Shown piece by piece: positions 6,120-8,749 of a DNA stretch of 8,749 nt. The notes under the pieces were generated by a model, which worked only from the letters and a program-made list of their open reading frames with translations, was not told the DNA's origin and did no database searches. The stretch lies in NCBI GenBank assembly GCA_045118335.1, contig JBGUXY010000081.1:1-8749 (forward strand), read 5' to 3'. Positions within the stretch are counted from its first letter, which is position 1. Every line of letters begins with the position of its first letter. Source of the stretch: W1P20-047 sp045118335. GTDB lineage: Bacteria > Actinomycetota > Coriobacteriia > Coriobacteriales > Eggerthellaceae. Both the position numbers and the translations under genes were made by a program.

Positions 6120-8400
6120 TTTCCCTAGCGACGGTCGTTTGCCAGAATCCGATGAACCCGGGGCGAAAACCCAGCTTTGTTACGTAGCGATATCGGTTGT
6201 TTTGGGGCAATCTCCCTCCATGAAGCTGACATTCGATACAGGCCGCCAGCTCGCTATCGGCAACTGCCTGCAGCATCAGCAGTCGGCGTTCGACCTCTGG
6301 CAGCAAGGCAGGGTTTGCAGCCCGGCAATACGCGAGAAGGTTGGTGAGGCACATGTGCTTAGGCGCAGACGCCGAATAGTCGTGCTCGCTGCGTTCGAGT
6401 AGGGTTTGCGCCATTTCTCCCGCATTAGAGTAGTTCCCGACGAGCAGGTGCGCCGAAAACAGGTTGCATGTAATGAGGGTTTTCACGTAATTCGTCGCAG
6501 GGAACTCCATCGCAATCGCAAGGTGCTCGCAAGCCTCTTGTAGGTTTTCCCCGAGCATCAGAAGGCACGCCGCGATGTTGTTCAGGTAGTAACATTCGGG
6601 GCACGTGGGATCCTTTCCCGACGAGAAGTCCTCTACGAAAATATCAAGCGCTTCTTTAACCTTTCCGCTGAGCGCCAGTCGAAGGGCATATGTTATACGC
6701 GCTCTCGCTGAGAGGTCTTCCATATTGCCTGACTCGAAGTAGTTCGAACAGAGCTCGAGGTCTCTCAAGGCATCCTCGGTCGATAGATATACGGAACGCT
6801 GCTTCATGGCCCAGTAGTACTCAGGATAAGTCCGGTAAGCCGACTGAGATAATAGCCAGTTGAGATAAGCAATCGCCTCACCGCGCTCGCGGTATCTCAT
6901 GCAATATGAAGCGTATCCGAGCGCTACAAGCAGCTTTATCCGCGTGTTGCTCGCATGCTTTGCCATTAAACAATGAGCCTGCCTCTCGGCTTCGAAGCTG
7001 CGGCTGGCAGCCACATTCGCGAGAAACTTGTACATGTCGAGCAAGTCGTCGTCATGTTCGATTGCCGACGCGAACGCGCTCATGCCCTCATAATCGCCGG
7101 CAGACATGTATGCGTCGAGGATAGCCCGCTCTACGTAGCCAGTAGTCGTCACCGTGCTAGCGTGCAACCGGTTCACCATTTCAGAAGCGCGGGCGGCGAA
7201 TGCTTCGTCGTATCTCGCCGTCCCCACTTCCCGGGTAATGTGGCCAAGCGTATCGATTATGCCTTCATCATGGATTCGGAGCTGCGCGTTTAGCAGCTTG
7301 AACCAATCATCGAGCGTCTTGTTGGCAGCTTGCCGAATCTGGTAGATAACCAGCCGGCAGGCGGTGTTGCGTGAAATCGGATCGTTCAGGCACTGCTCGG
7401 CCACATCTCGCGCAATCGCCTTGTAGCCGCGACGGGGATCATAGCTGATCAGACCGTGCTCAACCAGCTTCTCCATCGTTGCCGTTATATCGTCCTCCTG
7501 AGAGATCGTTGCGTATTCCGATCTAAGGCATCCCCCCAAGTCCTCCATGTTGATGAAATCTTCTTGCAGGGCAACGAGGGCAAGGATCGCTTTGTCGGCT
7601 TGCGTCATGTTCGACGTCGAGAACAATCCTCGCCCGCTTATTTCGCTGCACTTTTGCTTGAACAGCCATAAGTTTCCTGAACTTTGGTTGTAGATCGATT
7701 GAATTAGGCTTTCTGCCAGCGGACAGTTGTCGCCGAAGACGACTTGCCGCGCATACCCTATTTCCATCTTCTCAATTTCTTTTACGCACGATGATTCCAA
7801 CCCCTCGAAGAATCCCTCGGAAAACTTCCGGGCTTCCCCAACATCGGAGTCATCGTATGTCGTGAATTCGAACACGAAGCACGAAGTTGGCACCTTGTCT
7901 CTTAGGATGCCGATTAGTTCAAGGGAAGCCTCGTCGATCCTCTCGGCGTTCTCAATGTAGAAAACAGGCCTGCGCGAGGTCTTCCGCTTATTGAACACTG
8001 AGACCATGTGATTGGCCTTCCCAATCATCTTCGACGTTTCCGACCTGGAAACGCCCCCGCTGATGCCTGCAATCCCTCCAAGCGTGACTCCAGCCGTCAA
8101 GTTCATCCCCCCTATTAAGTCTTCAATAGGGACGGTGATATCGTTCGATGAGAAGTCATCGTAAAGCCGTCTGAAGAAATATCCGGGCGGAACTGTGCCG
8201 GAAGGCATAGACTTGGAGCCCGATCTAAAAGGCCTGACTTTCGCTTGATCGAACGCCTTGTTGACAATAGAGGTTTTCCCGAAACCCGGTTCCGAGCATA
8301 TGACAACAGCGCGTCGCGCTACGCCGTCTTCGTCATCTAAGAACAACTTAAACAGGTCTGCGAAAAGCCTTGTTTCGTCTTCTCGGTCAACCAAGTCCAC
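6088..8400 (-). CDS. STAND-like ATPase with winged-helix-like and TPR-like repeat regions
   Basis: This 770-residue protein starts with an AAA/STAND-type ATPase. A Walker A-like SEPGFGKTS (36-44) has K42 and T43, but Ser stands where the first glycine usually is. A glycine-rich stretch follows (97-116, GGMNLTAGVTLGGIAGISGG). A Walker B-like PVFYIENAERID (145-156) has E150 in the usual Asp position, then a strand with FVFEFTTYD (175-183). Residues 266-335 look like a winged helix. About 345-730 are helical repeats resembling TPRs (for example GYASYC, ALRLALSGKVKEALDIF). The C-terminus carries GFRPGFIGFWQ (744-754). Such proteins bind ATP and use repeats to sense a ligand, then switch on a partner or effector; here no nuclease or other effector domain is visible. 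The GTG at 8400 has GGAGG 5 bases upstream, inside the leader shared with the ATP-grasp gene. A TTG at 8439 would extend it by 13 residues but translates through that leader, so I reject it. Confidence 0.82.
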   Translation of the reverse strand: MDLVDREDETRLFADLFKLFLDDEDGVARRAVVICSEPGFGKTSIVNKAFDQAKVRPFRSGSKSMPSGTVPPGYFFRRLYDDFSSNDITVPIEDLIGGMNLTAGVTLGGIAGISGGVSRSETSKMIGKANHMVSVFNKRKTSRRPVFYIENAERIDEASLELIGILRDKVPTSCFVFEFTTYDDSDVGEARKFSEGFFEGLESSCVKEIEKMEIGYARQVVFGDNCPLAESLIQSIYNQSSGNLWLFKQKCSEISGRGLFSTSNMTQADKAILALVALQEDFINMEDLGGCLRSEYATISQEDDITATMEKLVEHGLISYDPRRGYKAIARDVAEQCLNDPISRNTACRLVIYQIRQAANKTLDDWFKLLNAQLRIHDEGIIDTLGHITREVGTARYDEAFAARASEMVNRLHASTVTTTGYVERAILDAYMSAGDYEGMSAFASAIEHDDDLLDMYKFLANVAASRSFEAERQAHCLMAKHASNTRIKLLVALGYASYCMRYRERGEAIAYLNWLLSQSAYRTYPEYYWAMKQRSVYLSTEDALRDLELCSNYFESGNMEDLSARARITYALRLALSGKVKEALDIFVEDFSSGKDPTCPECYYLNNIAACLLMLGENLQEACEHLAIAMEFPATNYVKTLITCNLFSAHLLVGNYSNAGEMAQTLLERSEHDYSASAPKHMCLTNLLAYCRAANPALLPEVERRLLMLQAVADSELAACIECQLHGGRLPQNNRYRYVTKLGFRPGFIGFWQTTVAREISDALIAQHG

Positions 8401-8405
8401 AGAAC

Positions 8406-8427
8406 CCTCCGATAACCGCCGATTATC
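8406..8427 (-). promoter_or_regulatory. Shared 22-base leader element, copy 2, before the ATPase gene
   Basis: On the minus strand this is base-for-base the same as 5103-5124: GATAA, TCGGCGG, TTATC, GGAGG. GGAGG again lies 5 bases before the start codon (GTG at 8400). Identity stops at the left edge: the first copy is preceded by CCTCC, this one by CCCAT. The hairpin is therefore only 5 bp here, plus at most a few weak pairs, and the ribosome binding site would be less well hidden than at the ATP-grasp gene. Confidence 0.85.
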
Positions 8428-8749
8428 ATGGGTTGTCAATTTAACTAGACAGCCTCTTGGTTACATAGTATGAATCATTACGATGTGTTACTCAATGAAA
8501 TACATTGGTTCTCATCACGCAATTTGGACATAGTCTGACTGCAGACCCTTCAGCAATCAACAATTGGCTCATAGCATCGATTTCATGGGCTAAATGCTAC
8601 CCGTTCTTGTTTATCTTACGAATAGGTACTGGATTACGCGCTTTAGGACCGTAGCCATCAATACGAAATAGTTGCTATCGCCTATCAAGCATCAATCAAG
8701 CAATGGGAACGATGTTCATCGAATCGCGAGTTTCAAATTGCCCACGCTC
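8428..8749. other. AT-richer right flank without a recognisable gene
   Basis: No open frame of 60 codons lies wholly in this stretch on either strand, and I see no tRNA or other RNA gene. Its left part must hold the minus-strand promoter of the ATPase gene. A possible -10 is TACTAT near 8467-8472 on the minus strand, but its best -35 partner, TTGAGT, is 19 bases away, so I do not call it. Small inverted repeats occur: GTCTG/CAGAC around 8534-8547, TAGCAT/ATGCTA at 8572-8599 and CGATG/CATCG at 8710-8721. Two 8-base direct repeats lie at 8684-8702. The composition change suggests the edge of the defence module. Confidence 0.45.
8684..8702. repeat. Two 8-base direct repeats spaced 11 bases apart
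   Basis: ATCAAGCA occurs at 8684-8691 and again at 8695-8702, separated by TCA. The 11-base period is about one DNA helix turn, as for paired protein-binding sites. With two short copies, chance is also a fair explanation. Confidence 0.35.

Noticed and set aside
5866..6402. 178-codon plus-strand frame across the convergent junction
   Set aside because: It reads the ATP-grasp gene in a wrong frame and the ATPase gene backwards; both real genes have strong family motifs.
8311..8429. Short upstream frame from the ATG at 8429 (minus strand) overlapping the ATPase start
   Set aside because: It has no ribosome binding site and its sequence looks like an out-of-frame reading of the leader and gene.
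8401..8439. TTG start giving the ATPase 13 extra residues
   Set aside because: It would translate the leader element shared with the ATP-grasp gene, and the GTG at 8400 has GGAGG at the same 5-base spacing seen in that gene.
8434..8439. Perfect TTGACA on the minus strand as a -35 box for the ATPase gene
   Set aside because: The only -10-like sequences after it are 6 bases away (GATAAT, too close) or 18 bases away (TTATCG, poor), and the latter would place the transcript start past the ribosome binding site.

Overview
The window looks like a compact anti-phage defence island. It carries no transposase, integrase, tRNA, rRNA or CRISPR array that I can see. The coding parts are moderately GC-rich with strong Shine-Dalgarno sites and a GTG start on one gene, and both flanks (1-296 and 8428-8749) are clearly AT-richer. 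Organism: a bacterium of medium-high GC. Coriobacteria or another actinobacterial gut lineage would fit, but the sequence does not settle it.

Layout, left to right. (1) 1-296 is an AT-rich leader that opens with a nested inverted repeat (10-57). (2) 297-3632 (+) encodes an 1111-residue protein with an N-terminal reverse transcriptase (YVDD active site), a long uncharacterised middle and a C-terminal nitrilase domain with an intact Glu-Lys-Cys triad. This is the architecture of class 1 defence-associated reverse transcriptases (the UG1/UG5/UG6 type). (3) 3688-4851 (-) is a Shedu (SduA, DUF4263) PD-(D/E)xK nuclease, converging on the RT gene. A 49-codon gene (4836-4985, -) lies upstream of it, overlaps its start and probably shares its transcript; a promoter with a perfect TATAAT sits at 5039-5067. 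(4) 5130-6119 (+) encodes a D-Ala-D-Ala-ligase-like ATP-grasp enzyme. 6088-8400 (-) encodes a 770-residue STAND-like ATPase with a winged-helix-like segment and TPR-like helical repeats. These two genes point at each other and their 3' ends overlap by 32 bases. (5) 8428-8749 is an AT-richer flank with no gene that I can support.

The most unusual signal is in part 4. The ATP-grasp and ATPase genes share an identical 22-base leader (5103-5124 on +, 8406-8427 on -). In both it ends in the Shine-Dalgarno GGAGG, exactly 5 bases before the start codon. At the ATP-grasp gene this leader is the right side of a perfect 10-bp inverted repeat that could hide the ribosome binding site. Nothing else in the window carries the element. 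A shared operator or RNA switch on two genes that overlap tail to tail is best explained by one two-component system under common control. I do not recognise that pair as a named defence system, and it is my candidate for an undescribed one.

The RT-nitrilase and Shedu proteins are recognised defence families that should each work alone. The ATP-grasp/ATPase pair would be a third, independent module. That division of labour is inferred from neighbourhood and family, not shown by the sequence.
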